Origin: Roridomyces roridus
Lineage: Eukaryota; Basidiomycota; Agaricomycetes; Agaricales; Mycenaceae
Direction: 5' to 3'
Assembly (NCBI GenBank): GCA_029378245.1
Contig: JARKIF010000103.1
Coordinates: 52,733-116,732 of the forward strand
Length of the DNA stretch: 64,000 bases
A program made the position numbers and the translations under genes. A model generated the notes under the pieces. It worked only from the letters and a program-made list of their open reading frames with translations, was not told the origin of the DNA and searched no databases. The number at the start of each line of letters is the position of its first letter. Position 1 is the first letter of the stretch. Of this stretch, positions 62,850 to 64,000 are shown one piece after another.

Positions 62850-64000
62850 CTCTTGATCCCCACCACCATCTGGCATGACGATCAGACTCGCGTGGCCCTC
62901 TGGCTGCTCGCCTTTGCACCAATTCCATCTTCCAGAGCCGACTACTGTTCTGCTCTACAAGTTTGACCCGACTCCGACGCCGTCGCCGACGGGTGGAGTT
63001 GGAGGTGGCTGCTCGAGGCTGTGACAGTCCGCACTGTTCTCGAGCCACTATTGGATTTGGCGCCCGCGGATGCTGAGACGCACAGTCAAGGGCGCTATCA
63101 AAAGTTCTACAGTGACACCAGTCACTTCTTGAACGCCGGTGACAGGTAAAACCGGCCGTCAAAAAACTTTCTCATTTACATTTTTCTGTGTATTCCTAAG
63201 CACTCAGAAACAGTGCAGGTGTGCTCTAGTATGCTATGGGCATACCCGATCCAATAGCTAAGAGATCCGTGAAGGTTTCATTTTTTCGGGGTCTGAAAAA
63301 GTGAAACAGGCGTGGGAAAGTGGCTCGGCAGCCACCGGCACGGTCCGGAATGCTACAAAAAAGGACCGTGAGCATTGATTACAGAGTGCGGAAGGTCTCT
63401 GCACCCCATTTGTGGTCTTTTCCCTGCAAAATGACCTGAGGCACCTGCTGATGTTGGCTGTCTATCACGGATTACCACATTTGGATGCTTACCTGTCCCC
63501 ATCAGATGGCGAGTTCCCGCACCAGTTCCCTTCAATTCACTCTGTGCTGGGTTTTTGAGTCTGTGTTTGGTCCGTGTGCAGCAGTGCTTGAGCACAGGCC
63601 TTAGCTACCTCTGAAGATGTTCTTTGTGGCATTTTGTTCAGTTTGGCTTGTGTTGGGTTGAAGAATCATTTTGGGTGAAGATTCAAGACAGGCATGAGAA
63701 ATGGGTCCGGGGTACTCACAGATCCGGCCAAAGCAGGTACCAAATTTTCGGTCGGCGGCGGCCAAAAAGTGAAACACCGTGGGAAAATTCCATCTGAAGG
63801 CATAAATCGACGTATTTTGGGGTGCTGAGTTCGCCAAAAATACTCAAAAAATCTACAAAATTTCCCCGGCCGTGCCGGCCGGTGTAAGAGAGGTGCCAAG
63901 GAGCACTGATATATTCTGGAAGCGAATCGGACAGGGCCCGAAGTCGCCGGTCAACTTCTACCACCGTGCTTCCTGTCAAATTTTCGACTACTAAGCACGG
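62850..64000. other. Right edge, no gene recognised; one short direct repeat
   Basis: AAAAAGTGAAACA followed by CGTGGGAAA occurs near 63,296-63,319 and 63,764-63,786, each preceded by a T-run and CGG. The segment 63,840-63,890 is rich in CCGGCC palindromes. No coding signal is convincing. Confidence 0.35.

Noticed and set aside
1..64000. CRISPR arrays, operons, bacterial promoters or rRNA genes
   Set aside because: No regularly spaced repeats, no polycistronic packing and no rRNA sequence. Introns and families are those of a basidiomycete nucleus.

Overview
The window is nuclear DNA of a filamentous basidiomycete, most likely an Agaricomycete. Genes are split by many 50-60 bp GT-AG introns. 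The protein families are typical of mushroom-forming fungi: MYND zinc-finger proteins, F-box/LRR proteins, 7-TM proteins of the DUF6534 type, MFS exporters, a spherulin-4-like protein and small secreted proteins. There are no bacterial signals such as operons, Shine-Dalgarno sites or CRISPR arrays. Species cannot be named from sequence alone.

Left part, 1-28 kb, is gene-rich and mostly intact. It holds two tandem MYND paralogues (minus; the first runs off the left edge) with a relic 3' end between them, two head-to-tail 7-TM genes (4.1-8.0 kb), a small 120-aa gene (9.2-9.7 kb), a decayed F-box/LRR fragment (10.3-11.0 kb), three tRNA-like relics, two MFS exporters (11.9-13.8 and 15.8-17.8 kb) with a solo LTR between them, a proline-rich protein (19.4-21.3 kb), an F-box gene (22.1-23.4 kb), an unusually short tropomyosin (26.3-26.8 kb) and the 5' part of a putative glycosyltransferase.

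Middle, 28.2-39.3 kb, is a complete Ty3/Gypsy-type LTR retrotransposon of 11,118 bp on the minus strand. Its 969-bp LTRs show no difference by eye. It has a gag-protease ORF of 1640 codons and a separate RT-RNaseH-integrase ORF of 1266 codons. It sits inside the glycosyltransferase gene, whose 3' end resumes at 39.34 kb, flanked by a CTGC target duplication.

Right part, 39.9-64 kb, has a few intact genes (a 128-aa unknown, an F-box gene, a small secreted protein) among many decaying ones. A third MYND copy carries a frameshift in its zinc finger. A fourth is split by a 673-bp non-autonomous hAT-like element with a perfect 8-bp target duplication, and also carries two frameshifts. A double F-box gene has a damaged first F-box. 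A double-knottin-like secreted protein, a spherulin-4-like gene and a conserved unknown gene all have 1-2 nt frame breaks. A second solo LTR of the family seen at 15.3 kb, an inverted ~0.9-1.1 kb repeat pair (44.4 / 57.1 kb), about a dozen tRNA T-arm relics and an interstitial TTAGGG tract at 62.83 kb complete it. The picture suggests a fast-evolving, perhaps subtelomeric, region where transposons and small indels remove lineage-specific genes.

Most relevant for follow-up are the 125-aa tropomyosin, the LTR element's unusual gag extension and apparent lack of a normal polypurine tract, the MITE-split MYND gene, the double-knottin-like protein and the excess of tRNA T-arm relics.
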